Assembly: GCF_004014805.1 (NCBI RefSeq)
Contig: NZ_ATDN01000001.1
Span: 62,001-126,000 of the forward strand
Length of the DNA stretch: 64,000 nt
Source: Mycolicibacterium elephantis DSM 44368
GTDB lineage: Bacteria > Actinomycetota > Actinomycetes > Mycobacteriales > Mycobacteriaceae
Direction: 5' to 3'
The stretch's first letter is position 1; every line of letters begins with the position of its first letter. The translations under genes and the position numbers were made by a program. Below the pieces are notes generated by a model. The model searched no databases. It had not been told where the DNA came from and saw only the letters and a program-made list of their open reading frames with translations. Below are positions 46,194 to 55,196 of the stretch, piece after piece.

Positions 46194-47702
46194 CTACCTG
46201 CTGGCCAGCGAAAACCCTTCCCAGGCCTGCCTGCGGGCGGCGTGCGGATCGAACTCAAGGCGGGGCCGGTGGTCGAACACCATCACCGCCCGCTCGTCGG
46301 CGGCGTAGCCGGGCCAGTCCTCCTTCGGCACCCCGGTGCGCGCGAAGGCGTGCCAACGGCCCTGGATGTCGTCGCTGACGCGCAACGCGGTGCGACGGTC
46401 GGCGACGGCCGTCAGCAGCCGTCCGACGCCGCTGCGGTAGACGTCGAACACCGCCAACAGCTCGGTGGCGTGGGTGGCACCCAGCCCCGACCATCGCAGC
46501 GTGCGCGGGGCGTAGTCGTAGCGGTACAGGTAGGTCGGGGTGTGCACGCTGTGCGACTCCGCGATCTGCCATGCGGCCGACCCGAACGCGAAGTCGCCGC
46601 CGAACTGGACACACGCGCGCGAATCCGGATAACCGGGATATGCGGCGGTGATGCGTTCACGTTCGGCCGGATCAGCCTGCGCCAGAAGGCGTTCGATCAT
46701 CGGCTCGGTCATCGGCAACAGCTTGAGGAACCGGCCGAACAGCAGGGCCTCGTCGGCGTTGGTGCCCACGATCAGCGGTACCCGGTGGGCCTTGCCGCGG
46801 CGCATCGCCTCGACCGGATCCAGCGGCAGATAGTCGCCGCCGCTGGTGGGGCCCGCCGCGAACGCGCCGAGCATCTCGCGCTGGCCCTGTTTGATCAGCC
46901 GTTCGAACGCGGTCACCAGTTCGGCCGGGCGCGCGGCCATCACCGCGTTGGCGCCGTCGGACCTCCGCGCGCCGAGCAGCGCGGCGAACCGCTCGGCGTA
47001 CTGCACCGCGACGTCCTTGGTGCGCACCATCCCCGCCGCCGGGCTCTCTGAGATCGCTTGGGCGAAAAGTCCTTTGGCTTCCGGAACGGCGAGCAAAGTG
47101 GCGACGGCGTGTGCGCCCGCGCTTTCACCGAAGATCGTCACGTTGTCGGGGTCACCGCCGAACACGGCGATGTTGTCGCGCACCCACCGCAGCGCCATCA
47201 CGAGGTCGCGCAGGTAGAGGTTGTCGTCGAAGGTGAACTCGTCGTTGGACAGCGACGACAGGTCCAGGCAGCCCAGCGCGCCGAGGCGATAGTTGACCGA
47301 GACGTAGACGCAGCCGTTGCGGGCCAGTGCGGCGCCGTCGTAGATGGGGGTGGCCGACGTGCCCATGAAGTATCCGCCGCCGTGGATGAACACCATCACC
47401 GGAAGCGGCGCCTCAGGCGGCCTCTTGGCCGCGACCACGTTGAGCGTCAGGCAGTCTTCGCTCATCGGCTGGTATTTGCCCGGCGCCAGCATCGTGTACA
47501 TGCGCCGCTGCGGTGCAGCGTTGCCGAAGCCGTGGCAGTAGCGCACACCGCGCCAGGGCTGGACGGGTTGTGGCGCACGCAGCCGCAGCGGCCCCACCGG
47601 CGGGCGGGCGTAGGGAATGCCACGCCAACGGTTCACTCCATCGCGGGTGAAACCTTCGATGATGCCGGCATCGATCTTTGCGCGGACGGTGTGTTCGTGC
47701 AT
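46194..47702 (-). CDS. Type B carboxylesterase
   Basis: 502 residues from the ATG at 47702. The carboxylesterase/lipase type B pattern is clear: RWRGIPYARPPVGPLRLRAP, SEDCLTLNVV, oxyanion hole VFIHGGGYFMG, and the catalytic serine in GESAGAH near residue 194, with a conserved GTNADEALLF block carrying the acid region and a late GATHATELLAVF histidine. There is no signal peptide, so it is probably intracellular. It hydrolyses carboxylic esters; specificity is unknown. It diverges from a lipoprotein gene 76 bases away and lies 71 bases upstream of the kinase-like gene on the same strand. Confidence 0.9.
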   Translation of the reverse strand: MHEHTVRAKIDAGIIEGFTRDGVNRWRGIPYARPPVGPLRLRAPQPVQPWRGVRYCHGFGNAAPQRRMYTMLAPGKYQPMSEDCLTLNVVAAKRPPEAPLPVMVFIHGGGYFMGTSATPIYDGAALARNGCVYVSVNYRLGALGCLDLSSLSNDEFTFDDNLYLRDLVMALRWVRDNIAVFGGDPDNVTIFGESAGAHAVATLLAVPEAKGLFAQAISESPAAGMVRTKDVAVQYAERFAALLGARRSDGANAVMAARPAELVTAFERLIKQGQREMLGAFAAGPTSGGDYLPLDPVEAMRRGKAHRVPLIVGTNADEALLFGRFLKLLPMTEPMIERLLAQADPAERERITAAYPGYPDSRACVQFGGDFAFGSAAWQIAESHSVHTPTYLYRYDYAPRTLRWSGLGATHATELLAVFDVYRSGVGRLLTAVADRRTALRVSDDIQGRWHAFARTGVPKEDWPGYAADERAVMVFDHRPRLEFDPHAARRQAWEGFSLASR

Positions 47703-47778
47703 CACCCGACGGTAGCGAACGGCCCTCCGCCGCCGCGCCTGGCCGGTCAACACGTTTCGGGCGGCTAACCTGGCCGGT

Positions 47779-48453
47779 ATGCGCATGGCTGGGCTGATCG
47801 CGGTCTTGGTGCTGCTAACCGGTTGTTCCCAGTCGGTGGGCGGCGAGGCCGAACGGATCGAACCGATTCCGCCCAGCCCGAGCCGCAGCACCACGACGAC
47901 GCCGACCACGACGAATCCCGCCGAGCCTCCCCAGGCCGGCGCCCCCGTCTCCGATGTCATCGCCTGGATCGAGGCGGGCGAGCCGGCCGACGCCGCCCAG
48001 TACCACGTCGCGTTCCGCGACGGCGTCACCACAGAACTCGGCGACGACGTGGCGTTCCGGACACCGTCGAGCACATCGCAGTGCATGACCGACTCCAAGA
48101 ACGGCGACGGCGCGCTGGCCTGCCTGGTCGACCTGGCCGACCCGCCGCCGCGGCCCGCGGATGCGTACGGGGAGTGGAAGGGCGGCTGGGTCGACTACGA
48201 CGGCGCCACGGTCATCGTCGGTTCCGTGCACGGCGACCCGGGGCGCTTCACGGCCGGAGTCGGCCCGGAACTGCCCTACGGCCAGGTGCTGGAGTTCGGC
48301 GATTACCGTTGCCGCGCCGACACTGTCGGGCTGTTCTGCGCCAGCGCCGCCCACCAGTCGGCGGTCCGGCTCAGCGACGCGGGCGTCGAACCGTTCGGAT
48401 GTCTGCAGCCGGCGACGGCGCCGGAGCAGGTCGGCCAGATGTTCAGCTGTTGA
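47779..48453 (+). CDS. Conserved mycobacterial-type lipoprotein
   Basis: 224 residues. The lipoprotein signal has lipobox LLTGC (cysteine at about residue 16), followed by a Ser/Thr/Pro-rich spacer (PSPSRSTTTTPTTTNP) typical of a cell-wall linker. The mature domain has five or six cysteines (SQCMTDSK, LACLVD, YRCRAD, LFCASAAH, FGCLQP) that can form disulfides. No enzymatic motif is seen. It ends 11 bases inside the convergent small membrane protein gene. Confidence 0.82.
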   Translation: MRMAGLIAVLVLLTGCSQSVGGEAERIEPIPPSPSRSTTTTPTTTNPAEPPQAGAPVSDVIAWIEAGEPADAAQYHVAFRDGVTTELGDDVAFRTPSSTSQCMTDSKNGDGALACLVDLADPPPRPADAYGEWKGGWVDYDGATVIVGSVHGDPGRFTAGVGPELPYGQVLEFGDYRCRADTVGLFCASAAHQSAVRLSDAGVEPFGCLQPATAPEQVGQMFSC

Positions 48454-48652
48454 GCCTGGCGGCCGAGCGCGCGCGCTGCGGGTAGATGTGCGTCATGCCC
48501 ACTGCGCCGACGATCACCACGACGGGGATCACCGCCTTGGTCCAGTGCACCGTCGATGGCGCGGCGACGGCGACGTAGCCCAACATCGCGATGAGCGCGA
48601 ACACCAACGCCCACATCAGCGTCAGCACCTGGTTGGTGCGCCGAAACGCCAC
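48443..48652 (-). CDS. Small two-helix membrane protein
   Basis: 69 residues from GTG 48652, preceded by GGGAGAA. Two hydrophobic helices are visible (LMWALVFALIAMLGYVAVA and WTKAVIPVVVIVGAVGM). The frame stays open upstream through REEWEKVAFRR towards 48704, without an ATG or GTG, so a longer product would need another start. The function is unknown. It lies 49 bases downstream of the zinc-ribbon gene on the same strand. Confidence 0.7.
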   Translation of the reverse strand: MAFRRTNQVLTLMWALVFALIAMLGYVAVAAPSTVHWTKAVIPVVVIVGAVGMTHIYPQRARSAARLNS

Positions 48653-48701
48653 CTTCTCCCACTCTTCTCGCGGCGCCGAAGCCGGCGCGTACTGCTGGGT
48701 G

Positions 48702-49031
48702 CTAACGCCAGCCGTCGGCGGCCTTGGCGGCCGTCATCAGCGCCTCGCACAGTTCGCGCAGTTCGTCGCCGTCGGCCCCTTCTTCGACAGCGGTCGCGAC
48801 ATCCTCGGCGGCGCACCTGAACTGATACACCCGGTCGGCGAGTTCGACCGCCTCCTCGGCGGTGAGCACCACCGCGTCGGGCGCCAGGGATGTTCCCTTG
48901 ACCAGGGTGCGTTGTTCATAGGCGCGTTGCCGACACGACTGCCGGCAGTACTGTCGTCGTCTGCCGAGGCCGGTATCGGCGACTTCACGGCCGCACCAGC
49001 GACAGGATTGGGGACGTAAACGCCGTGCCAC
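48702..49031 (-). CDS. Small zinc-ribbon-like protein
   Basis: 109 residues from GTG 49031. The N-terminal part holds SCRWCGREVADTGLGRRRQY followed by CRQSCRQRAYEQR, a C-x2-C...C-x3-C zinc ribbon with a basic, possibly nucleic-acid-binding surface. The C-terminal half is acidic and helical (LTAEEAVELADRVYQF, DELRELCEALMTAAKAADGW). No known function. It diverges from rbpA with 126 bases between starts, so a shared regulatory region is likely. Confidence 0.75.
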   Translation of the reverse strand: MARRLRPQSCRWCGREVADTGLGRRRQYCRQSCRQRAYEQRTLVKGTSLAPDAVVLTAEEAVELADRVYQFRCAAEDVATAVEEGADGDELRELCEALMTAAKAADGWR

Positions 49032-49088
49032 GGAACCTGACTGTAAACCTAGAGACCCGTCGATCCCGGTATCATCAGCGGTCGAGTC

Positions 49089-49115
49089 GGGAACTACGTG
49101 GTGTGTCGCCGCGTT
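49089..49115 (+). promoter_or_regulatory. Candidate SigE/SigH-type ECF promoter for rbpA
   Basis: GGGAAC at 49089-49094 and CGTT at 49112-49115 are 17 bases apart, fitting the GGAAC-N16-18-CGTT pattern of mycobacterial stress sigma factors SigE/SigH. The site lies about 45-70 bases before the rbpA start. RbpA is known to be stress-responsive in mycobacteria and Streptomyces, so such control is plausible. Confidence 0.55.
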
Positions 49116-49157
49116 GTCTATCCGGACTGAACCAGGGTTATTGAGGAGTGTTTGACG

Positions 49158-49499
49158 ATGGCTGATCGTGTCTTGAGAGGCAGTCGCCTCGGAGCCGTGA
49201 GCTACGAGACCGACCGCAACCACGACTTGGCGCCGCGTCAGGTCGCCCGGTACCGCACCGAAAACGGTGAAGAGTTCGACGTCCCGTTCGCCGACGACGC
49301 CGAAATTCCCCACACGTGGCTGTGCCGCAACGGCATGGAGGGCACGCTGATCGAGGGTGACGCCCCCGAGCCGAAGAAGGTCAAGCCGCCGCGCACCCAC
49401 TGGGACATGCTGCTCGAGCGCCGTTCCATCGAGGAACTCGAGGAACTGCTCAAGGAGCGCCTGGAGATCATCAAGGCCCGTCGCCGCGGCAGCAGCTAG
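49158..49499 (+). CDS. rbpA: RNA polymerase-binding protein RbpA
   Basis: 113 residues from the ATG at 49158 with TGAGGAG a few bases before. Sequence landmarks are those of Rbp[39 protein letters not shown], the core [19 protein letters not shown] followed by [11 protein letters not shown]. It binds RNA polymerase with the principal sigma factor, stabilises open complexes and affects rifampicin tolerance. It is monocistronic, with its stop overlapping the convergent ppm1 stop region by four bases. Confidence 0.96.
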   Translation: MADRVLRGSRLGAVSYETDRNHDLAPRQVARYRTENGEEFDVPFADDAEIPHTWLCRNGMEGTLIEGDAPEPKKVKPPRTHWDMLLERRSIEELEELLKERLEIIKARRRGSS

Positions 49500-50272
49500 C
49501 GGGTGACACCGACCCCGCGGGCGCGGTCGAAGCGCCCGCGGATGCCCCATTCCGCGACCTTGAACAGCGCTTCGCGGATGTTGGATCCGCTCATCTTGGA
49601 CTGCCCGAATTCACGCTCGGTGAAGGTGATGGGCACCTCGACCACGACAAACCCGTTGTTGATGGTGCGCCAGGTCAGATCGATCTGGAAGCAGTAGCCC
49701 TTCGACTCGACCGCGCCGAGGTCGATCTTCTCCAGCACCTCGCGCCGGTAGGCGCGGTAGCCGGCGGTGATGTCGTGGATATCCACCCCGAGCAGGATGC
49801 GTGAGTACCCGTTGGCGGTGCGCGAGAGCAGCAGCCGCCGCTTGGGCCAGTTGCGGACCTCTCCCCCGGGCACGTAGCGCGACCCGATGACCAGGTCGGC
49901 GCCGGCGTCGATGGCGTCGAGCAGGCGGTGCAGCTGTTCGGGTGGGTGACTGCCGTCGGCGTCCATCTCGACCAGGACCGAGTACTCGCGGTTCAGCCCC
50001 CACTCGAAACCGGCGAGGTAGGCCGCGCCGAGGCCGCCTTTCGCGGTGCGGTGCATGACGTGCACCTGGTCGGGCTCGGCCAGCGCCAGCTCGTCGGCCA
50101 GGTCGCCGGTGCCGTCGGGGCTGCCGTCGTCGACGATCAGGATGTGCACGTCGGGGCACGCTTCCCTCACCCGCCTGACGATCAGCGACAGGTTCTCCCG
50201 CTCGTTGTAGGTGGGGATGATGACCAGCGTGCGCTGGCTTGGGCGTTCCGCCGGGTCCCGGCCCGTCGTCAT
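49496..50272 (-). CDS. ppm1: Polyprenol-phosphate mannose synthase
   Basis: 258 residues from the ATG at 50272, after GAGGAG. It is a family 2 glycosyltransferase of the dolichol-phosphate-mannose-synthase type: [50 protein letters not shown] (DxD-like metal site), SRYVPGG and [10 protein letters not shown]. It makes polyprenyl-phosphomannose, the mannose donor for lipoarabinomannan and protein mannosylation outside the membrane. Its ATG overlaps the lnt stop (ATGA); in M. tuberculosis the two activities are in one protein, by recollection. Confidence 0.95.
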   Translation of the reverse strand: MTTGRDPAERPSQRTLVIIPTYNERENLSLIVRRVREACPDVHILIVDDGSPDGTGDLADELALAEPDQVHVMHRTAKGGLGAAYLAGFEWGLNREYSVLVEMDADGSHPPEQLHRLLDAIDAGADLVIGSRYVPGGEVRNWPKRRLLLSRTANGYSRILLGVDIHDITAGYRAYRREVLEKIDLGAVESKGYCFQIDLTWRTINNGFVVVEVPITFTEREFGQSKMSGSNIREALFKVAEWGIRGRFDRARGVGVTR

Positions 50273-51915
50273 GAGGCTCCTCTTTCTTGGTCGCCGCGGT
50301 GTCGACGGCGCGCAAAGCTCCAATTGTGCAGCATCGCGGTGACCAGACCGCCCACGCCGACGGCCACGAGCAGGCCCTTGATCACCGGCCCCCACCGCGT
50401 CGCGACCGTGAGCTGCGTTTTCAGCCGTACCGCGGTGTCGAGGTAGGCGGGTTCGAAGAACCGGGTGCGAGCCAGCTCACGTCCGTCGGGCGCGACGACC
50501 GCGCTGATCCCGGTGGTGCCCGCGACCAGCGTGTAGCGGTCGTGCTCGACCGCGCGCAGCCGGGCGAACGCCAGCTGCTGTTCGCTCATCGCCTCGTCGA
50601 ACGTGGCGTTGTTGGAGGGCACGGCCAGCAGTTGCGCGCCGTTGCGCACCGATTCGCGAGGAGCGCGGTCGAAGATGACCTCCCAGCAGGTCGCCACGCC
50701 GACCGGCACCCCCGCGGCCTTGACCACCCCGTCGCCGTCGCCGGGGATGAAGTAGCCCGCGCGGTCGGCGTACGGCGACAGATGGCTGAAGAAGCTGCGC
50801 CACGGCAGGTACTCGCCGAACGGCTGCACGATCTTCTTGTCGTGGCGGTCCGCTGGGCCGCCGTCGGGGTTCCACACGATCACCGAGTTCGTCGACAGCG
50901 GGTTGTCGGGGCTGTAGTCGGGTGCCGCCACCACCGCGCCGACCAGGATCGGGGCGTCGACGGCCGCGGCGGCGCCCGAGATCAGCTTGTTGGCGTCGGG
51001 GTTTCCCAGCGGGTCGATGTCCGACGAGTTCTCCGGCCAGACGACGAACATCGGCTGCGGTGCCCGCCCGGCGCGCACGTCGGCGGCCAGCCGCATCGTT
51101 TCGCGCACGTGGTTGTCGAGCACCGCGCGCCGCTGGGCGTTGAAGTCCAGCCCGAGGCGCGGCACGTTGCCCTGCACGACGGCGACGGTGACCGGCGGGT
51201 GGTCCTCGGCGCCCGCACCGGACTGGCGCACCTGCGGCGCCACCAGCGCGGTCGCCAGCAGCACGGCGGCGATGCACACCCCCGGCAGCACCACGGCCGG
51301 CGGGCCCGCCTCCTGCGCGTCGTCGCGCCGCCACCACTGCACCACTTCGAAAACAAGTGCGGCGAAGCTGAACCCGGCCAACACGACGGCGAACGTCAGC
51401 AGCGACGCCCCGCCGATTCGCGCCAGCGGCAACAGCGGCGCCTCAGTCTGGCTGAAAGCGACGACCCCCCAGGGGAATCCACCGAACGGCGCGGTGGACT
51501 TGAGCCACTCCTGGGCGGTCCACAGTCCCGCGAACCACAGCGGCCAACCCGGCAGCCGCCGGACCACCACCGCCAGCGCGCCGAACAACGCCGGAAACAG
51601 CGCCTGCACGAGCGACAGCGCGACCCACGGAAGCGCGCCGACCAGCCCGCTGATCCAGGGCAGCAGCGGCAGGTAGAACGCCGCCCCGAAGAGGAACCCG
51701 TAGCCGAATCCGCCTGCGATCGTTGTGGTTTGACGGGTCAACACCCAAGCCAGCGACCCGAACGCGACGACCGCGAGATACCACCAGCCGAACGGCGGGA
51801 AGCTCAGGCACAGCAGCAGGCCCGCGACGATCGCGACCGTGAGCTGCGGCAGCCGGGCCAGTACCGGCTGACCGAACCGCTTGCCCCGGGTGCGCCACTT
51901 CGACGGCTCAACCAT
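50269..51915 (-). CDS. lnt: Apolipoprotein N-acyltransferase
   Basis: 548 residues from the ATG at 51915 (a GTG pair lies 12-15 bases earlier). About six N-terminal membrane helices precede a nitrilase-like domain from about residue 240. The predicted catalytic triad is Glu295 (VVWPENSSD), Lys361 ([15 protein letters not shown]) and Cys410 ([11 protein letters not shown]), with spacing close to the E. coli enzyme. It transfers a third acyl chain to the N-terminal cysteine of lipoproteins in the membrane. Start and stop overlap the neighbours on both sides, so it is translationally coupled to the amidohydrolase and ppm1. Confidence 0.94.
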   Translation of the reverse strand: MVEPSKWRTRGKRFGQPVLARLPQLTVAIVAGLLLCLSFPPFGWWYLAVVAFGSLAWVLTRQTTTIAGGFGYGFLFGAAFYLPLLPWISGLVGALPWVALSLVQALFPALFGALAVVVRRLPGWPLWFAGLWTAQEWLKSTAPFGGFPWGVVAFSQTEAPLLPLARIGGASLLTFAVVLAGFSFAALVFEVVQWWRRDDAQEAGPPAVVLPGVCIAAVLLATALVAPQVRQSGAGAEDHPPVTVAVVQGNVPRLGLDFNAQRRAVLDNHVRETMRLAADVRAGRAPQPMFVVWPENSSDIDPLGNPDANKLISGAAAAVDAPILVGAVVAAPDYSPDNPLSTNSVIVWNPDGGPADRHDKKIVQPFGEYLPWRSFFSHLSPYADRAGYFIPGDGDGVVKAAGVPVGVATCWEVIFDRAPRESVRNGAQLLAVPSNNATFDEAMSEQQLAFARLRAVEHDRYTLVAGTTGISAVVAPDGRELARTRFFEPAYLDTAVRLKTQLTVATRWGPVIKGLLVAVGVGGLVTAMLHNWSFARRRHRGDQERGAS

Positions 51916-53494
51916 GGATGGCGACACCACGATGGACCGTCTGTCGGCAGCGAGGCAGTTCGCGATCGAGCCGCGGCAGCGCCGGAACCCGCGAACGCTG
52001 ATCCGTCGACCAGCGTTGCACTGCGTTGTCAGGTGCGTGCACCTCGGACTCGTCGGTTTCCCACACCGCATACGACGCGACGGCGCCGGGCACCAGGGTG
52101 CCGATGATCCCGTCGCGCACGCCTGCGGCCCGCCACGCGCCGCGGGTGGCGGCGGTGAACGCCGCGCGGGCCGACAGCGCGCTGCCGGGGGTTCGGTGCT
52201 GGGTCGCCGCGCGCACCGTCTTCCAGGGATTCATGCTGGTGACGGGAGTATCCGAGCCGAAGGCGAGGGGCACGCCTTGGGATGCTAACAGCGCGAACGG
52301 GTTGAGCGTCCCGGCTCGCTGCCGGCCGAGGCGCTGGGTGTACATGCCGTCGTCGCCGCCCCACAGCGCGTCGAAATTCGGCTGCACGCTGGCGAACACG
52401 CCCCACGCGCCGAGCCGGCGGGCCTGCTCCTCGGTGACCATCTCGAGATGTTCGAGCCGGTGCCCGCATCGGGCCACCGCGGGTGCGCCGAAGGTGTCGA
52501 CGACGCGTTCGAGCGCGTCCACGGCGGCGGACACGGCCGCGTCGCCGATGACGTGGAAGCCCGCGGTGATGCCGGCCTCGGTGCAGGCGTGCAGATGCGC
52601 GCTTATCGCCTCGGCGTCGAGATAGGTGTTGCCACAACAGTTCTCAGTATCGCTGTAGGGCTCGTGCAGCCAGGCGGTACGGGAGCCGATGGCGCCGTCG
52701 ACGAACAGGTCGCCGGCCAGGCCGCGCGCTTTGGTGCGCTCGATCAGCGCGCGGGCCTGTTGTGCGTCGTCGACCGGTTCGCCCCAGTAGCCGACGATCT
52801 CGACACCGTGCTCGATACCGCGGATCTCGTCCCAGTCCTCGAGGCCGCCGATGTCGGGGCCCGCGCATTCGTGCACCGCGACGATGCCAAGCGAGGCCGC
52901 GGTGTCCAGCGCGGCCGCGCGGGCCTTGCGTCGCTGCTCGGCGGTCAGCAGGCCGCGGGCGACCGAACGCACGCGGTGATGAGCGTCGCCGCTCAGCGGG
53001 TGCTGGGCGGCGTATCCGGGCGCGTCGGGCAGGCCGGGGGCGAGCCGGCGCAACGCGCTGGACGCGGCCGCGGAATGAACGTCGACGCGGGCCAGGTAGG
53101 CGGGCCGGTCGCCGACGGCGGCGTCGAGGTCGTCGGTGCTGGGTGGTCGGCGTTCGGGCCATGCGGTCTCGTCCCAGCCGTGGGCCCAGATCACGCCGTC
53201 GGGCTGGGCGCGGGCGTGGTCGGCGAGCAGCCGCAGGCAGTGTTGCAGCGAGGTGGCGGCGCGCAGATCGAGGCCGGTCAGCGCCAGGCCGGTGGCGGTG
53301 AGGTGGACGTGGCTGTCGACGAACGCCGGCGCGACGAAGGCGCCGTCGAGGTCGGTGATCCGCGCGTCGGGAAACTGGGCGCGGCCGACGTCGTCGCTGC
53401 CGAGCCAGGCGATGACGCCGTCGCGCACCGCGAGCGCGGTGGCGTCGGGCATGGCGGGGCTGTACACCCGCCCGTTGAGCAGCAGGTGGGTCAC
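51908..53494 (-). CDS. YtcJ-like amidohydrolase
   Basis: 528 residues from GTG 53494. The metal-dependent amidohydrolase family is shown by [20 protein letters not shown] (HxH metal ligands) near residue 60, [19 protein letters not shown], and the C-terminal [20 protein letters not shown] aspartate ligand. These enzymes cleave N-acyl or cyclic-imide bonds, and most YtcJ homologues are uncharacterised. It occupies the place of M. tuberculosis Rv2052c as I recall. It starts immediately after the fxsA stop and ends overlapping lnt. Confidence 0.87.
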   Translation of the reverse strand: MTHLLLNGRVYSPAMPDATALAVRDGVIAWLGSDDVGRAQFPDARITDLDGAFVAPAFVDSHVHLTATGLALTGLDLRAATSLQHCLRLLADHARAQPDGVIWAHGWDETAWPERRPPSTDDLDAAVGDRPAYLARVDVHSAAASSALRRLAPGLPDAPGYAAQHPLSGDAHHRVRSVARGLLTAEQRRKARAAALDTAASLGIVAVHECAGPDIGGLEDWDEIRGIEHGVEIVGYWGEPVDDAQQARALIERTKARGLAGDLFVDGAIGSRTAWLHEPYSDTENCCGNTYLDAEAISAHLHACTEAGITAGFHVIGDAAVSAAVDALERVVDTFGAPAVARCGHRLEHLEMVTEEQARRLGAWGVFASVQPNFDALWGGDDGMYTQRLGRQRAGTLNPFALLASQGVPLAFGSDTPVTSMNPWKTVRAATQHRTPGSALSARAAFTAATRGAWRAAGVRDGIIGTLVPGAVASYAVWETDESEVHAPDNAVQRWSTDQRSRVPALPRLDRELPRCRQTVHRGVAIHG

Positions 53495-53968
53495 TTATTC
53501 GGGCTTGCGCTCGACGGCGTACGGATCGGTGTCGACCACGTCGATCACCTCGCCGTCGATGTAATCACCCCGCCGCTGCGCGGTGTATCCCCACCCCGCG
53601 GCTCCGATGGTGACCAGCGGCATCCGCCGCGCGGCCAGGGCGGTGACCAGCGGACGGGCCGCCCGCCTGGTGAGCGGCACCAGCAACAGCGCGCCGAGGA
53701 CCGAGCTGGCCAGCCCGGGAATGACGACGAGCACGGTGCCGAGCGCGACGAGAAGGCTGTCGGTGGCCGCTTCCGGCACGGCGGCGGCGGTCAGGCCGGC
53801 CCGCAGTCGACGCAGGTGGCGGCGCAGTTGGGAGCCGGCCAGCACGAGACCGGCGGTGAAGGTGGCGACCAGCAGCAGGAGGGTCCAGCCGAGGCCGATG
53901 GCCGCGGTCAGCGCCACGATCACCGCGATCTCGAGAACCACGTACAGGAGGAACAGCCGCATCGCCAT
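53495..53968 (-). CDS. fxsA: FxsA-family membrane protein
   Basis: 157 residues from the ATG at 53968; an internal ATG six bases later is possible. Two or three transmembrane helices: LFLLYVVLEIAVIVALTAA, GWTLLLLVATFTAGLVLAG, and LVALGTVLVVIPGLASSVLG. The region PEAATDSLLVALGTVLVVIP followed by ASSVLGALLLVPLTRR is typical of FxsA, originally a suppressor of phage F exclusion in E. coli. The stop directly abuts the amidohydrolase GTG. It diverges from the dienelactone hydrolase by 48 bases. Confidence 0.88.
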   Translation of the reverse strand: MAMRLFLLYVVLEIAVIVALTAAIGLGWTLLLLVATFTAGLVLAGSQLRRHLRRLRAGLTAAAVPEAATDSLLVALGTVLVVIPGLASSVLGALLLVPLTRRAARPLVTALAARRMPLVTIGAAGWGYTAQRRGDYIDGEVIDVVDTDPYAVERKPE

Positions 53969-54016
53969 AAAGGTGGAACGTCGGAAACCGCCGATCGAGT
54001 TCCGTAGATTCACGAC

Positions 54017-54712
54017 GTGACGAAAATCAAGGTCGAAACGCCCGACGGCCCGATCGATGCGCTGCTCGGCGTTCCGGACGGCGACGGTCCGTGGCCCGGG
54101 GTCGTGGTGGTGCACGACGCGATCGGTTACGGGCCCGACAACGAGGCGACCTCGGCGCGGATCGCGGCGGCCGGCTACCTCGCCGTCACACCCGACCTGT
54201 ATTCGCGCGGTGGCCGGGCACGCTGCGTGACCAGGGTGTTCCGTGAGCTGCTCAGCCAACGCGGCCGCGCGCTCGACGACGTCCTGGCCGCCCGCGATCA
54301 TCTGACGTCCATGCCGCAGTGCACCGGCGCGGTCGGGATCGCCGGGTTCTGCATGGGCGGCCAGTTCGCATTGGTCCTGTCCCCCAAGGGTTTCGGGGCC
54401 TCTGCCCCGTTCTACGGCACACCGCTGCCGCGCAATCTCAGCGAAACCCTGGACGGGGCGTGCCCGATCGTCGCCAGCTTCGGCAGGCGCGATCCGCTCG
54501 GCATCGGGGCGCCCGCGCGGCTGCGCGAGGTCGTCGCGGCCAAGAACATCCCCGCCGACATCAAGGTGTATCCGGACGCCGGACACAGCTTCGCCAACAA
54601 ACTGCCCGGTCAACCGCTGCTGCGGATCACCGGGTTCGGCTACAACGAGGCCGCCACCGAAGACGCCTGGCGACGCGTGTTCGCGTTCTTCGCCGAGCAC
54701 CTGACGGATTAG
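54017..54712 (+). CDS. Dienelactone hydrolase family protein
   Basis: 231 residues from GTG 54017. The fold shows VVVVHDAIGYGPDNEATSAR, VTPDLYSRGG and the nucleophile elbow GFCMGGQFAL with Cys112 in place of serine, a hallmark of dienelactone hydrolases. The acid is likely in SFGRRDPLG and the histidine in DAGHSFANKL. It corresponds in position to M. tuberculosis Rv2054 as I recall. The physiological substrate is uncertain; there is no aromatic-degradation operon here. Confidence 0.9.
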   Translation: MTKIKVETPDGPIDALLGVPDGDGPWPGVVVVHDAIGYGPDNEATSARIAAAGYLAVTPDLYSRGGRARCVTRVFRELLSQRGRALDDVLAARDHLTSMPQCTGAVGIAGFCMGGQFALVLSPKGFGASAPFYGTPLPRNLSETLDGACPIVASFGRRDPLGIGAPARLREVVAAKNIPADIKVYPDAGHSFANKLPGQPLLRITGFGYNEAATEDAWRRVFAFFAEHLTD

Positions 54713-54786
54713 GCCCGCGCGACCTCGACGCCGATGTGCAGTTTGTCGATGCCGCCTCGCAGCAGACGGGTGCCGGGCATTCTCAT
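54709..54786 (-). CDS. Possible 25-residue leaderless-overlap peptide or gene remnant
   Basis: The ATG at 54786 overlaps the stop of the PPOX-like gene as ATGA and opens 25 residues (MRMPGTRLLRGGIDKLHIGV and five more) ending in TAA. It also overlaps the dienelactone hydrolase stop by four bases. It is too short for the supplied-length cutoffs usually used and may be the tail of a lost gene or chance. Only the coupled start supports it. Confidence 0.25.
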   Translation of the reverse strand: MRMPGTRLLRGGIDKLHIGVEVARA

Positions 54787-55163
54787 GCCGCCTTCAGTTC
54801 GACCGTCACGTTGTTCTTCATGCCGCCGCGCAGCTTGCTGAACAAGTTGAACGTCTTGCCGAGCAACCCGTAGCGCTTGCCGATCGCGTCATACGTCGCG
54901 GCGTTGGCCGACTTGTCCAGGATCGCCGCCACGGCTTCGACCGCCTCGCCCTTGGGGTTGCCGCGCATGTCGCATGGCGCGATCGTCACCCGCGGGGTGT
55001 TGCGGATCCGCTTGACCTTCCACGACTTGTCCTGCGTGATGACCACCAACCGGTCGCCGTCGGGTGCCGCCCAGACCGGCGTCGGCTTGGGCCTGCCGTC
55101 CTTGGTGAACGTCGTCAGCAGGATGTATTCGGATTTCGCGACATCGGCGAACGTGGCAGACAC
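54783..55163 (-). CDS. PPOX-class (split-barrel) flavin/F420-binding protein
   Basis: 126 residues from GTG 55163; a TTG nine bases upstream is the alternative. The split beta-barrel family appears in FADVAKSEYILLTTFTKDGR, PKPTPVWAAPDGDRLVVITQ, SWKVKRIRNTPRVTIAPCD and GKRYGLLGKTFNLFSKLR, strongly like the mycobacterial PPOX-class probable F420-dependent enzymes such as Rv2061c. It likely binds FMN or F420 and reduces an unidentified substrate. The cobN gene lies 33 bases upstream on the same strand. Confidence 0.86.
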   Translation of the reverse strand: MSATFADVAKSEYILLTTFTKDGRPKPTPVWAAPDGDRLVVITQDKSWKVKRIRNTPRVTIAPCDMRGNPKGEAVEAVAAILDKSANAATYDAIGKRYGLLGKTFNLFSKLRGGMKNNVTVELKAA

Positions 55164-55196
55164 GTCATCCAACTTACTGGCCGCGCCGGGGTTGCC

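Noticed and set aside
48653..48704. Upstream extension of the small two-helix membrane protein (STQQYAPASAPREEWEK)
   Set aside because: The frame is open but begins with GTT and has no ATG or GTG, so the GTG at 48652 with its ribosome site is preferred.
50287..52107. 606-codon plus-strand frame opposite lnt
   Set aside because: The minus strand shows a complete lnt catalytic triad; the opposing frame has no domain.
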